Below are positions 45,645-54,329 of a DNA stretch of 64,000 nt, one piece after another. The DNA is taken from NCBI RefSeq assembly GCF_000426245.1, contig NZ_AUEZ01000005.1:1-64000 (forward strand). Direction: 5' to 3'. A model generated the notes under the pieces. That model saw only the letters and a program-made list of their open reading frames with translations, was not told the origin of the DNA and did not search any database. Position 1 is the first letter of the stretch, and each line of letters opens with the position of its first letter. Both the position numbers and the translations under genes were made by a program. Source of the DNA: Bradyrhizobium sp. Ai1a-2 (lineage in GTDB: Bacteria > Pseudomonadota > Alphaproteobacteria > Rhizobiales > Xanthobacteraceae).

Positions 45645-46916
45645 ATGGCACGACGAACCGGCAGCGCCGACCTTCCGCTCCATAACGGGCGCGTGCCCGC
45701 GTGGCTGGGCCAGCGCATGTCCACGCTCGGCGCGATCATCACGCAGACGATCGTCCACCATTACGGTCGCGAGGAGTTCCTGCAGCGTCTCGCCCATCCG
45801 TTCTGGTTCCAATCCTTCGGCGCCGTCATGGGGATGGACTGGCATTCCTCCGGCATCACCACGTCGGTGATCGGCGCATTGAAGCGCGGACTCGCGCCGC
45901 TGCAGGACGAACTCGGCATCTATGTCTGCGGCGGCCGCGGCAGCCACTCGCGCCGCACGCCGGACGAATTGACCGCGCTCGGCGAACGCACCGGCTTCGA
46001 TGGCGCGGCGCTGACGCGCGCCAGCCGGCTGGTGGCGAAGGTCGACAGCGCCGCCGTCCAGGACGGCTTCGAACTCTATCTGCACGGCTTCTTCGTCACC
46101 GGGGACGGCAAGTGGACCGTCGTCCAACAGGGCATGAACGGCGACAAGCGGCAGGCCCGCCGCTATCACTGGCATTCCGAAACCCTGAAGAGTTTCGTCG
46201 ACGAGCCGCACAGCGCCATCGATGGTCCCGCGCAAGGCGAGATCATCAACCTGACCGATCGCCGCGCCGAACGCTCGCGCTTCGCACAGCTCGATCTGCT
46301 CGGCGCGCTCGGGCCCGACGGCATCGCGCGCGAATATGCCGCACTGTCGAAACAGCCCGAGGCGCAGCCGGAGCTGCCGCATTTGATCATGCCCGCGCAT
46401 CACGACGTACGCGCCAGCGACGTGTTCACGCGCCGCCTGCATGGTACGCTGGCGGCGGCGGCCGAATGCGGCCCGCGCGATTTTCCGGAATTGCTGCTGA
46501 CACCCGGCGTCGGCGCGCGGACCGTGCAGTCGCTCGCGATGGTCGCCGAAGTCGTCCACGGCGCGCCGTACCGGTTCAAGGATCCCGCGCGGTTTTCGCT
46601 CGCCCATGGCGGCAAGGACCGCCATCCCTATCCGGTGCCGATCAAGGTCTATGACGAAACCATCCGGGTGCTGAAGTCCGCCGTGCAGCAGGCGAGCCTC
46701 GGCCGCGACGAGGAGATGCAGGCGCTGAAGCGCCTCGACAATCAGGCGCGCCTCCTGGAGCGAACGGCAACCGGCCCATCCTTCGATGCGTTCGTCGCAC
46801 AAGAGCGCGACCGGTCGCCGGCGCTCGGCGGCCGCTCCGTGTTCGGATGGGAAACGGATGTTGCCGAGAAGAGCGCAGGCCGCGTTGGCCGGCCGCACTC
46901 TGGAAGGCGGCCCTGA
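45645..46916 (+). CDS. DUF763 family protein
   Basis: A 423-residue member of the DUF763 family, recognised from RTGSADLPLHNGRVPAWL at the start and MGMDWHSSGITTSVIGALK near residue 65. Other conserved pieces are GKWTVVQQGMN, HYWHSE-like RYHWHSE and an HDVR motif further on. Its function is unknown to me. I chose ATG 45645 over the in-frame 45624 because family members begin near this Met. It follows a repeat after the AlkB-type gene. A DNA-related role is possible from that neighbour but unsupported by motifs. Confidence 0.85.
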   Translation: MARRTGSADLPLHNGRVPAWLGQRMSTLGAIITQTIVHHYGREEFLQRLAHPFWFQSFGAVMGMDWHSSGITTSVIGALKRGLAPLQDELGIYVCGGRGSHSRRTPDELTALGERTGFDGAALTRASRLVAKVDSAAVQDGFELYLHGFFVTGDGKWTVVQQGMNGDKRQARRYHWHSETLKSFVDEPHSAIDGPAQGEIINLTDRRAERSRFAQLDLLGALGPDGIAREYAALSKQPEAQPELPHLIMPAHHDVRASDVFTRRLHGTLAAAAECGPRDFPELLLTPGVGARTVQSLAMVAEVVHGAPYRFKDPARFSLAHGGKDRHPYPVPIKVYDETIRVLKSAVQQASLGRDEEMQALKRLDNQARLLERTATGPSFDAFVAQERDRSPALGGRSVFGWETDVAEKSAGRVGRPHSGRRP

Positions 46917-47107
46917 CGCGATAAATGTCGAAAGCCTCCGAAGGCCGCCTACGCGACACATTGCATCAGAACAATCGAGGCATCAGAACGATCGAGCCGG
47001 CAACGCGAGACACTGCTCAAAGAAGACGCCGGCCGAACCGAACGGTTCGACCGGTGTCACTCTTGCTTCACTGCGCAGTGCGGGACTGGAGGTCCCTGGA
47101 AGTGCTC

Positions 47108-49165
47108 TCACCGCTGATCATCGTTGTCATCGCCTTGGTCGTCGTGGCCGTGACCGTGATGATCGTCATCGTGGTGATGACCATCATGATCGTGCGCGCC
47201 ATGGTCGAAATCAAACATGTCGAAGAGGTCGCCGATCGCCGGCATATTCACTGGCACCCACAGGTTCTCTCGATCCATGACCGGATTTGGCAGGTTATCG
47301 CGGCTGCGATTTGAAATCCTGCCGAGATGCCAGTTCCGTTCGATGAACTTCAAGACCGAAGCCTGGTCGTTGTAGGAGTGCACCACGTGGCCTCCCGCAG
47401 AATACGGGGAGATCACCAGCATTGGCATGCGCGGACCATCTCCGAAGAAATCGAGCGGTTGAATGAAACCGCTATCATACATGCCACCACTCTCGTCGAA
47501 CGAGACGATGATTGCGGTATCAGCGAACAACTTTGGATTAGCCTTCGCGTGATGAACGATATTCTGGACGAATTCCTCCAGAAGGCTGACCTTGCCGCTG
47601 CCGGGATGGCCCTGAAGCGCGCCGTCCGGCTTAACAAAGGCGACCGCGGGCAGATTTCCTTTGTCGATATCGTCAAATAGATTATCGGAGACATCCTTGA
47701 GATGCACCGCGCGCGCCTTCGGATCTGCCATCACCGACTTCGAGTACTGGAACGGATTGCAATGATCGCAATATCCAGCTCTGAATACCTGGTTGAAGAT
47801 GTCGGTGGCGCCGCCGGCGACCGCGACCGCCGAGTCATAGCCGCCGGAGTACCATGCCCACGATACATTCCCTTCGTTCAGCACATCGCCGATATGCCGC
47901 TGAACCAGCGGCGGCATCGTCGTTGCCGTTGCCGGCACCAGCGCGCCGCTGGCATCGTAAGGTGGATCGGCGTCGCGGGTCGCGTAGTAGGCATGTGGAG
48001 CGCAGTTCGGGCCGGCGTAGTAGTGAAGCGACGAGAGATAGTAGTGAAGTTCGGCAACGCCAGGCTGGTTCGGATCGCTGCAATTCACCCACGTCCCGTT
48101 TGACTGGTAAGTGTTGACGCTACCCGCCACAGGATCCGGGTTCATGATACTGCCCGGGGGAACCAGCGGATGGCCGTTTCCATCGCTGTAGAAAGCGTTA
48201 TCGCCGTAGGCGATTCCAATCGCGCCGGTCACGGATCCACCCATGATCGCCTGATGGAAGTTGTCCGACAGCGTGTACTTGTCGGCCAGCGCCTTGAAAA
48301 TCGGTGCGTCGCCGGTATTCATATTGAAGAAAGCCATATCCTGGCCGCCGTCGGTCGGCGTCTGAGTCGGCAGGGTACCATTCGTGGTCGCGACGAACGG
48401 ATAAAGATCGTGCAGACAGCCGGTTGGATTCTCTCGCGTTGCGTTCTTCATGCCGCAGTCGTTCTGCTGCCACATCTGAAACAGCTGGTGAATCGTGTCG
48501 CCCTCGTACGCATCATAGGGCAGTGTCGGACTGGTCTGCTGGAAAGGTCCCGCGGGCAAACGATTTACGCCGGGAATACGGGTATCCGGAGCGTTCTTCG
48601 GAATTGAACCGGTGCCGCCCGTCGCGAGTGTGATCTGATCCCTGCGCGGCAAAGAAGGATCACCTTCAGGAAATGCGGCGGTCGGCTTACCGGATGCATC
48701 GACGATACCGAACTCGAGACCGACGCCCTCAGGCTGCGCGGATGCAATCGTCGGCACAGGCAAGAACGTGTAAGGGCTTTTGTTGAGCGGGCTGAGAACA
48801 AATCGGCCGTTGCTCGACGTCACCTGGTGTTGCTGGCCCTTGGCGAAATTCTTCCCCGGCGTCCCATCCACATTGACGATCCCCTGGGAGAGCAGATTCC
48901 AGATCTTCTCACCATGCTTCGGCCGGTAGGTACCGAAGACGTTTTCGAAGCTGCGATTTTCGCCGACAATGTAAATGATGTGCTTGATCGGCGTTTCGGT
49001 GGGAATGTTTTCCGGCTTTCTTGCCGGGCTTGCCTCGGTCGCGGCAAGTGCGTCACTACCTCCACCATGCGGCAGCAGCGCGCCGCCGAGACCCATGAGC
49101 GTGGTTGCAGAAACGCCGGCGATCATTAGCAGCCGGTTCTTCAGGCGAATCGTGTGCGGAGGCAT
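47108..49165 (-). CDS. Secreted phosphoesterase (phospholipase C/acid phosphatase superfamily) with His/Asp-rich tail
   Basis: A 685-residue exported phosphoesterase. The signal segment is about residues 12-42 (MIAGVSATTLMGLGG to ALAA). The catalytic domain opens HIIYIVGENRSFENVFGTY, the usual metal/nucleophile region of AcpA/PLC-type enzymes. It continues with FHQAIMGGSVTG and ends with VSFDESGGMYD and the metal-site GPRMPMLVISPYS. After residue about 648 the chain becomes DFDHGAHDHDGHHHDDDHHG, a metal-binding-like His/Asp tail. I chose ATG 49165 for its agaaggaa site. It lies downstream of the di-haem peroxidase on the same strand. The phosphoester substrate is unknown. Confidence 0.88.
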   Translation of the reverse strand: MPPHTIRLKNRLLMIAGVSATTLMGLGGALLPHGGGSDALAATEASPARKPENIPTETPIKHIIYIVGENRSFENVFGTYRPKHGEKIWNLLSQGIVNVDGTPGKNFAKGQQHQVTSSNGRFVLSPLNKSPYTFLPVPTIASAQPEGVGLEFGIVDASGKPTAAFPEGDPSLPRRDQITLATGGTGSIPKNAPDTRIPGVNRLPAGPFQQTSPTLPYDAYEGDTIHQLFQMWQQNDCGMKNATRENPTGCLHDLYPFVATTNGTLPTQTPTDGGQDMAFFNMNTGDAPIFKALADKYTLSDNFHQAIMGGSVTGAIGIAYGDNAFYSDGNGHPLVPPGSIMNPDPVAGSVNTYQSNGTWVNCSDPNQPGVAELHYYLSSLHYYAGPNCAPHAYYATRDADPPYDASGALVPATATTMPPLVQRHIGDVLNEGNVSWAWYSGGYDSAVAVAGGATDIFNQVFRAGYCDHCNPFQYSKSVMADPKARAVHLKDVSDNLFDDIDKGNLPAVAFVKPDGALQGHPGSGKVSLLEEFVQNIVHHAKANPKLFADTAIIVSFDESGGMYDSGFIQPLDFFGDGPRMPMLVISPYSAGGHVVHSYNDQASVLKFIERNWHLGRISNRSRDNLPNPVMDRENLWVPVNMPAIGDLFDMFDFDHGAHDHDGHHHDDDHHGHGHDDQGDDNDDQR

Positions 49166-49305
49166 GCGTCTTTCCTTCTGGCAGGCAGGATCGTCGTTCG
49201 AGAACAAACGACCCGCAGGTACTCGATCATCATCCGATCGGACGGAATCGGACCATGATCTCATCTCTTTGTTCGAGCATGATCTTTGCGCATCCCGACA
49301 CACGT

Positions 49306-50715
49306 TCAGTTCACTCGCTGCAAAGACTGTTTATCTGACTGCAGAAGCCGTCGCAGCGCCACATAGTGGGCGTCGTGAACGATCGGGTTGAATAACGACC
49401 ACGGCTCCGCACTATTAACGATCGCCGGGACTGCGGCGTTCATCAGTCGATCATAGGCTCCGTAATCAGCAGCTGCTGCATCGTAATTTCCGGACGCGGC
49501 ATCTACACCAACACGTCGCAATATCAGCACAACCTCCTTGAGGGCCATGCGCGCGAGATTGCGTTGCTTCACGCCTCCCGACACAGTGCTATCCCTCCGA
49601 TCCGGCACACGTTCGGTGAGCTCTCGCAGTTCGCCGCCCACCGTATCGACCACAAGGTCAATGGTGTCGTTGTCATGGTCTGCAATTGCCTTCGTCAGAA
49701 CGCTGACGAAGCTGGTGATCTCTTGCAGTCGGGCCGCCGCACCGTCGCGTTCATAGGCCCCCACGCCATCTCCGACCGCGGTCAAATAGGCAACGAGATC
49801 TGCCTTGTCCTGAGCCGAGAGGCGGAGTTCGAATTTGTCGTCGAAGTGTCCCACCACCTGGTCGTAGGTATCGTACCGCCCGTCGTGAAGGTAAGGCGCA
49901 TTGAAATCCGCATTCAACAAGGTGGGCGTCTTGTACAGGCCGCCCGTCCCGACATCGTGCTGCTTGTGATCAAGAAAGGCATCCGACGGATCATGGCAAC
50001 CTGCGCAGCTGAGACCCGGATCATGCGGGAAAGGCTTGCGGAAAAGCACCTCTCCGCGACGCTCGGCATCGTTCGCCTCGGCAGTCAACTTTCCGCCTGG
50101 GCCGAGGCTCGGGTTGGGCAGAAAGTCGATGTCCTGGATGTAGGCCACCAAGCCATCAAGTATTGCAGGAGATGGTTCGGGGCCCGCGAACTCGACCACG
50201 ATAACGTTGCGGATGAAATCGCGCAGTGATGCCGTACGCCCATCGCTTCCGTAGGGCGCCAGATAGCGTGCGCCACGCAAGCTCGGGATTCGCACCGCAT
50301 CGAGGGTAAGATTGTCTGCTTTCGGATTGAACAGGGGCCCGGACGTGTCAAAATTACCGGGCCGGGTCGACATCCCCGGGATAAAGAGTTTGGGATTTGA
50401 TGCGCCATTGACGTGGCACGTGGCGCAACTGATCCCTGCCTGCCGTGCCGTTCCCCCCAAAATATCCGGCGCGTTGAATGCCATGTCCCCGAGGTTCACC
50501 AAGTGTGACCTGCGACCTCCGACGGCCTCGGAATGAAACACCTCGCGTGGAAGATCGAGCGCATCTTCGTTCAACTCGCTTCCGGCAGGTAACGTCGTTT
50601 GCTTGCCGTCGACCGGAAATGCAATGGCTCGTTGGATGGCCAAGGCCATGATAATAGCCAACGCCACAACCGAGCACGCTCGAACGATCACTCGCCGCTC
50701 CCCAACTCGACACAT
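49306..50715 (-). CDS. Di-haem cytochrome c peroxidase/MauG-like protein
   Basis: A 469-residue periplasmic c-type haem protein. The signal anchor is about residues 8-32. Haem 1 attaches at C97-C100-H101 (CATCH) and haem 2 at C237-C240-H241 (CAGCH), the layout of bacterial cytochrome c peroxidases and MauG. KTPTLLNADFNAPYLHDGR is a family string, and an extra C-terminal region of about 150 residues follows. I chose ATG 50715, because longer in-frame starts lack a signal peptide. It is encoded 140 bp upstream of the phosphoesterase. It may reduce peroxide or modify a protein partner. Confidence 0.88.
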   Translation of the reverse strand: MCRVGERRVIVRACSVVALAIIMALAIQRAIAFPVDGKQTTLPAGSELNEDALDLPREVFHSEAVGGRRSHLVNLGDMAFNAPDILGGTARQAGISCATCHVNGASNPKLFIPGMSTRPGNFDTSGPLFNPKADNLTLDAVRIPSLRGARYLAPYGSDGRTASLRDFIRNVIVVEFAGPEPSPAILDGLVAYIQDIDFLPNPSLGPGGKLTAEANDAERRGEVLFRKPFPHDPGLSCAGCHDPSDAFLDHKQHDVGTGGLYKTPTLLNADFNAPYLHDGRYDTYDQVVGHFDDKFELRLSAQDKADLVAYLTAVGDGVGAYERDGAAARLQEITSFVSVLTKAIADHDNDTIDLVVDTVGGELRELTERVPDRRDSTVSGGVKQRNLARMALKEVVLILRRVGVDAASGNYDAAAADYGAYDRLMNAAVPAIVNSAEPWSLFNPIVHDAHYVALRRLLQSDKQSLQRVN

Positions 50716-50933
50716 GAGCCGAAGCGGTGCTTCTATCCGCGTTGGTCTTGCTGTTTTGTGACAAACTCGGGCGTCCTCTGCTTTCGCAGTCACAGTCTCG
50801 CGAGTGTCGCCAGTTCGGCCTTCTCGACGAACGCTTTGCCGGCAACGTTCGCGGTAGCTCCACGCGCGAAGGTGGACGGCGTCATCCGTCGCCACGCGCA
50901 GTCGGCGAGTTACGCTTCGCTACCCTACCGGCT

Positions 50934-52439
50934 TTACGTCGCCTGCAGCCGTCGCGCCTCCTTGAGAGCTATCTTCATCAGCGGCTTGACCGCCTTGTCC
51001 TCCCGGCCGACCACCACGCCGGCCGCAAGTGCACGGGCCCGCCTGTTCTTGCGCGGCGCGTGCAGCGCAGACGCCACGGCCATCTTTCGGTGCGCAACAA
51101 AATCGTTGAGCGCGCCGAGCGCATCCTGGATCTTCTTGAGATGGCTGGACAGGCGCTTGAGCCTCCTTCGCTCGCGCTTGGCGGGAAAAAGCTCCTCGAA
51201 GAAGTCCACTGCATACCTGATCTTCTTGATCCTGATCCGGAGCTTGTGCCGCGCGCGTGGCGACAGGCGATCAAGATGCTGGCCTTGCTTGCGCGCCTTC
51301 CTGGTACGATGGCGCAAGACGTCGGCTGCATATTTTCCGATCGGAACATCCGCGTGCGCGGCTTCCGGCGCAGGCTTCGCCTCGATCCACTCCAGCGTGT
51401 CGACCAGCAGCGCGCGGAACCGTTCCGAGCTTACCGCCCTCTTCGCCCGCGCTAACGCACGGGCGCGCTTGTCATCGAACTCGTCCTTGATCGCCTTGCC
51501 GCCGCGGCTCAGCGCGCGATCGCGCGTGATCGGCTCGACCTGCTCCGTGATGAACACATCGATTTCGCGCGCGGGCGCGAGCTCGCCCGTAAGCCATTTC
51601 AGTTCACGCTTCACGGCTCTCGTCCCGGCGTGAGGCAGCACCTTGGAAAACAGCGAGATAGCCGCGCGCAGCCGCCGCAAGCCCACCCGCATCTGGTGAA
51701 CGCCTTCCGGCTCAAGATTGCGGACCGCATCCGCATTTGCCGAGAAATGACGAACCGTCGCGCGGGCGATGACCCGGAACGCCTCGCTCGCCGTCATGTC
51801 GGCATCCAGCCCGATCGGCGCGGCGAAAACCACTTGTTCCTCGCTGCCGCGCGCGAGGCCATAGCCGCGGTCCGATTTTGTCCGCAAGTCGAGCTCGGCT
51901 CCCGACCGTCGCTCGATCGCTCTGGCAATACGGAACAGGTCAGCCGGCCGGCCGCTTTTCAGCTCGAGTTCGAGTTCCTCGATAGGGCTCGCGCGGTGCC
52001 CCGCGACGATCCTTCCCCGATCAATGGCGAGTTCGATCTCGCTTTTGCTAGTCCGGACTGGAACCGTGGTGCGATGAACCGACGTCTTGAACACGGGCTT
52101 CAGCTTGCGTCGCAGCTTCCTCGAGGCGAGCGGCTCCAGCGGAGTGTCGTCGGCCTCCCGAAGGTCGGGCACGTCGCTCCTGGTCTCGGCTTCCCATTCA
52201 CCTCGGCCAAACTCCGCGCCGTTCGCCGACTTGATAGTCTGGACGTTCGCCTTGCCGTTTTGCCGCACACGAAGCGTCAGGCCGCTGCGCTTCAGCTTGT
52301 GTTTCCCAGTATCGAAATAGGTCGAGACCAGATCGCTGTTCGACAGCTCACCCATTTTCCCACCGGGAATGCGCCAGTTGGCGAGAGATTTGAGGTTGCG
52401 CGTAGCGACGCGGAATTTCAGTTCCGTCTCGACAGCCAT
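50934..52439 (-). CDS. CYTH-CHAD domain protein
   Basis: A 501-residue protein. The N-terminal CYTH (triphosphate tunnel) domain keeps the ExExK motif (E4, E6, K8 in ETELKFRV) and an acidic/basic beta barrel (IELAIDRG, IEELELELKSG) up to about residue 205. The CHAD domain (about residues 220-490) has paired conserved His, as in GVHQMRVGLRRLRAA and RHKLRIRIKKIRYAVDFFEEL. CHAD proteins bind polyphosphate, and CYTH enzymes cleave triphosphates, so a polyphosphate-linked role is likely. It stands alone on the minus strand. Confidence 0.93.
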   Translation of the reverse strand: MAVETELKFRVATRNLKSLANWRIPGGKMGELSNSDLVSTYFDTGKHKLKRSGLTLRVRQNGKANVQTIKSANGAEFGRGEWEAETRSDVPDLREADDTPLEPLASRKLRRKLKPVFKTSVHRTTVPVRTSKSEIELAIDRGRIVAGHRASPIEELELELKSGRPADLFRIARAIERRSGAELDLRTKSDRGYGLARGSEEQVVFAAPIGLDADMTASEAFRVIARATVRHFSANADAVRNLEPEGVHQMRVGLRRLRAAISLFSKVLPHAGTRAVKRELKWLTGELAPAREIDVFITEQVEPITRDRALSRGGKAIKDEFDDKRARALARAKRAVSSERFRALLVDTLEWIEAKPAPEAAHADVPIGKYAADVLRHRTRKARKQGQHLDRLSPRARHKLRIRIKKIRYAVDFFEELFPAKRERRRLKRLSSHLKKIQDALGALNDFVAHRKMAVASALHAPRKNRRARALAAGVVVGREDKAVKPLMKIALKEARRLQAT

Positions 52440-52709
52440 GCTTGCTCCGTGCTGCTCTTTGGTCCGCCCTCAAACGTATAACGCGCGACAGCAGCCAAGA
52501 GTGCCGCGTGCCGGCAATCATTGTTCCAGAGCCGCCCTACGGCAATTCCTCTGTCATTTCCGGGCGCGGAACGCGCGAGCCTGGAATCCATCCGTGCAAC
52601 AAATGCACGCGGCGAAATGGATTCCGGGCTCGACGCTATCGCGTCGCCCCGGAATGATGGAGCTGGTTTGGCGACGCGCGACCCAACTCCGTCGCTCCCA
52701 TCCTCCGCG

Positions 52710-53183
52710 TCACGATGCCGTCTTGATCTCGATCTGCTTGCTTTGCTTCGGCTCGGGCTTGCGCACGGTCACCTTGAGGACGCCTTTGGAGATCTCGGCG
52801 GAGATATCTTCCGCTTTCACGCCCGCCGGCAATTCGACGGAGCGCGCGAACGAGCCGAAGCTGCGCTCGACCAGATGGTAATCCTTGGCCTTCTCCTCGC
52901 GCTCGTTCTTCTTTTCGCCGCGAATGGTGAGAAGGTTATCGGCGAGATTGAGCTCGACATCCTTCTGCTCGAGACCGGGCAGTTCCGCCGTGATCTCGAT
53001 CGTCTTGTCGGTCTCGCTCACATCCATGCTCGGCAGTGTTCTGCCGGCCGCGGTGAAGGCCGGGAAGTTGCGGGAAAGGCCGTCGAACACGCGATCGATT
53101 TCCTGCTGCAGGAACGCAAATGGATTGGCCTCGCGACGGGCGACATTGCGATCAGTAGTGACGGGGACCATAGGCTTGATCAT
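52710..53183 (-). CDS. Small heat-shock protein Hsp20
   Basis: A 157-residue alpha-crystallin-type chaperone. The alpha-crystallin domain spans about residues 48-140 (MDVSETDKTIEITAELPG to GVLKVTVRKPEP), with FGSFARSVELP in the middle. Its position, 63 bp from a FixK-type box in a short leader, suggests oxygen-linked rather than heat-linked control. The leader is too short for the ROSE RNA thermometer found before many Bradyrhizobium small heat-shock genes. Divergent from the alcohol dehydrogenase. Confidence 0.95.
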   Translation of the reverse strand: MIKPMVPVTTDRNVARREANPFAFLQQEIDRVFDGLSRNFPAFTAAGRTLPSMDVSETDKTIEITAELPGLEQKDVELNLADNLLTIRGEKKNEREEKAKDYHLVERSFGSFARSVELPAGVKAEDISAEISKGVLKVTVRKPEPKQSKQIEIKTAS

Positions 53184-53245
53184 GTTTGCCTCCTATCTAA
53201 GCTGAACTGGCACCGGAACTTTACGGCCCGGCCGAAGGACGGAGG

Positions 53246-53259
53246 TTGAGCGAAATCAA
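53246..53259. promoter_or_regulatory. FNR/FixK-type box between hsp20 and the alcohol dehydrogenase
   Basis: ttga-gcgaaa-tcaa matches TTGA-N6-TCAA. If the box sits at -41.5 for both directions, predicted starts near 53211 (minus) and 53294 (plus) would give leaders of about 28 and 52 bases. It is one of three identically placed boxes in the last 11 kb. Confidence 0.75.
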
Positions 53260-53345
53260 ACGAGTCCCGGCGCATACCCGGCAGACTGGAACCAACGCAA
53301 AGAAGATCGGCAAGTTTCCCTTGTGGCCGCAGAGAGGGATTTCTG

Positions 53346-54329
53346 ATGTACGCCATGGTCCTTCAGGCACCCAACACGCCGCTCGTGCGCGAGCAGCGGC
53401 CCGATCCGTCGCCCGGACCGGGCGAGGTGCGCGTCAAGATCTCCGCCTGCGGCGTCTGCCGCACCGACCTGCATGTCGTCGACGGCGAATTGCCCGACAT
53501 CCGCTATCCCATCATTCCCGGCCACGAGGTCGTCGGCCGCGTCGATGTGCTCGGCGACGCTGTCGACGGCCTCGCGCCCGGCACGCGCGTCGGCGTGCCC
53601 TGGCTCGGCTTCACGTGCGGCACCTGCCCCTATTGCCGCGAGGGCAAGGAGAATCTCTGCGGCCATCCGCGCTTCACCGGCTATACGCGCGATGGCGGCT
53701 TTGCGAGCCACCTGATCGCCGATGCGCGCTATTGCTTTCCGCTCGGCGAGGACGGCGACGATGTCGCGCTGGCGCCGCTGCTCTGCGCCGGCCTGATCGG
53801 CTGGCGTTCGCTGGTGATGGCAGGCGACGGCAAGCGCCTCGGCATCTACGGCTTCGGTGCTGCCGGCCATATCATCGCGCAGGTTGCGCGCTGGCAGGGC
53901 CGCGAGATCTACGCCTTCACGCGCGACGGCGACACTGATGCGCAACAACTCGCCTTGTCGCTTGGTGCCGACTGGGCGGGCGCCTCCGGTGACAAGCCGC
54001 CGGCCGAACTCGACGCCGCCATCATCTATGCGCCCGTCGGCCCGTTGGTGCCGCAGGCGTTGCGAACTTTACGCAAAGGCGGCCGCGTGGTCTGCGCCGG
54101 CATCCACATGTCGGACATTCCATCCTTTCCTTACGACATTCTCTGGGAGGAGCGGCAGATCGTTTCGGTCGCCAACCTGACGCGCCAGGACGGCTGGGAT
54201 TTTCTGAAAGTGGCGCGCGAGGCGGGCATCGAGACGACGACCACCACCTTTCCGCTGGATCAGGCCAATGAGGCGCTGGCGCGTCTGCGCAGCGGCAATC
54301 TGGTTGGCGCGGCGGTGTTGCAGCCATGA
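53346..54329 (+). CDS. Zinc-dependent alcohol dehydrogenase
   Basis: A 327-residue medium-chain dehydrogenase. Catalytic zinc ligands are C39-type in [10 protein letters not shown] and GHEVVG. The structural zinc site is [15 protein letters not shown], and the coenzyme site is [19 protein letters not shown] 53346 follows agagagggattt. It should interconvert an alcohol and aldehyde with NAD(P)H, a common fermentative outlet at low oxygen. It is the first of two overlapping genes (ATGA) under a FixK-type box. Confidence 0.93.
   Translation: MYAMVLQAPNTPLVREQRPDPSPGPGEVRVKISACGVCRTDLHVVDGELPDIRYPIIPGHEVVGRVDVLGDAVDGLAPGTRVGVPWLGFTCGTCPYCREGKENLCGHPRFTGYTRDGGFASHLIADARYCFPLGEDGDDVALAPLLCAGLIGWRSLVMAGDGKRLGIYGFGAAGHIIAQVARWQGREIYAFTRDGDTDAQQLALSLGADWAGASGDKPPAELDAAIIYAPVGPLVPQALRTLRKGGRVVCAGIHMSDIPSFPYDILWEERQIVSVANLTRQDGWDFLKVAREAGIETTTTTFPLDQANEALARLRSGNLVGAAVLQP

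Noticed and set aside
46925..47314. Plus-strand 129-codon frame rich in Val/Ile/Met
   Set aside because: Its hydrophobic run is the antisense of the His/Asp-rich tail of the phosphoesterase, not an independent membrane protein.
53184..53245. ROSE-type RNA thermometer before hsp20
   Set aside because: The leader implied by the FixK-type box is only about 28 bases, too short, and no matching anti-Shine-Dalgarno stem was seen.
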